Under the pieces are notes generated by a model. The model did not search any database. It was not told the DNA's origin and was given only the letters and a program-made list of their open reading frames with translations. A DNA stretch of 52,595 nt, from positions 1-52,595 of the forward strand of contig JAUNNI010000015.1 of the NCBI GenBank assembly GCA_030531555.1, in the 5' to 3' direction. This document shows, piece by piece, positions 52,544 through 52,595 of the stretch. How positions within the stretch are numbered: the stretch's first letter is position 1; each line of letters opens with the position of its first letter. This DNA is from Eubacteriales bacterium (GTDB taxonomy: Bacteria; Bacillota; Clostridia; Lachnospirales; Lachnospiraceae). The position numbers and the translations under genes were made by a program.

Positions 52544-52595
52544 GTAAAATGTAATTATAAATTCTACTATTTTGCCCAATGTAAGAGTAAATTCT

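Overview
The window looks like chromosome from a low-GC Firmicute of the class Clostridia, most likely family Lachnospiraceae. The evidence is the gene order: radical SAM TIGR03960, TIGR03936, RNase G, rplU, prp, rpmA, obgE, yhbY, nadD, yqeK, rsfS, then a divergent lexA. The L27 precursor also has the Firmicutes cleavable N-terminus, there are UPF0237/UPF0210 and RodA/PBP pairs, and AGGAGG ribosome binding sites and TTG starts are common. I cannot assign a genus.

Region 1 (1 to about 11.3 kb) is accessory DNA. It opens with small membrane and regulator genes, followed by a two-gene cassette (SMC/OLD-like AAA ATPase plus a short Toprim-like protein, ATGA overlap). The cassette is bracketed by two imperfect ~85-bp direct repeats, each ending in the same hairpin, and is a candidate defence system. 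Next comes a mobilizable element: XRE repressor, two small element proteins, a candidate oriT with an IncQ/MOBQ-like nic motif, a MobA/MobL relaxase, a CHC2 zinc-finger protein overlapping a P4/D5-type helicase, an iteron-like array, a small HTH protein, a Tn916-type Xis and a tyrosine integrase. No type IV secretion or coupling protein is visible, so it should be mobilised in trans. Its right end probably lies between 11.16 and 11.33 kb. Its left end is not identified.

Region 2 (11.3 to 21.1 kb) holds an LMW tyrosine phosphatase, an unknown protein, a TrpXYZ-like ABC importer, a GNAT acetyltransferase, and a scar where a sigma-54 activator fragment and a cyclase fragment are fused back to back. 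An orphan EutL-like microcompartment shell gene under a DtxR-type regulator follows, then a heterodimeric ABC exporter transcribed divergently.

Region 3 (21.1 to 35.4 kb) is housekeeping: a YprB-like exonuclease; ruvAB behind a LexA-type promoter; zapA, a U32/RlhA-like protein, an FtsW/RodA polymerase and a class B PBP (cell division and wall); NUDIX; tRNA-Leu(CAA); a WalJ-like hydrolase; ACT/UPF0210; a YkpA-like ABC-F; and a DsbA-like protein.

Region 4 (35.4 to 41.1 kb) is a polyamine uptake operon (XRE-cupin regulator and potABCD). It is preceded by a promoter with a palindromic operator and a short terminated transcript. PotD is unusual in having a C-terminal membrane anchor.

Region 5 (41.1 to 52.6 kb) contains mgtE, a phosphoribosyltransferase, the radical SAM/RNase G group, the L21 leader and rplU-prp-rpmA, the obgE to rsfS ribosome/NAD group, and lexA. 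The lexA upstream region has four LexA-like boxes, one of them inside the spacer of a strong outward promoter at the window edge.
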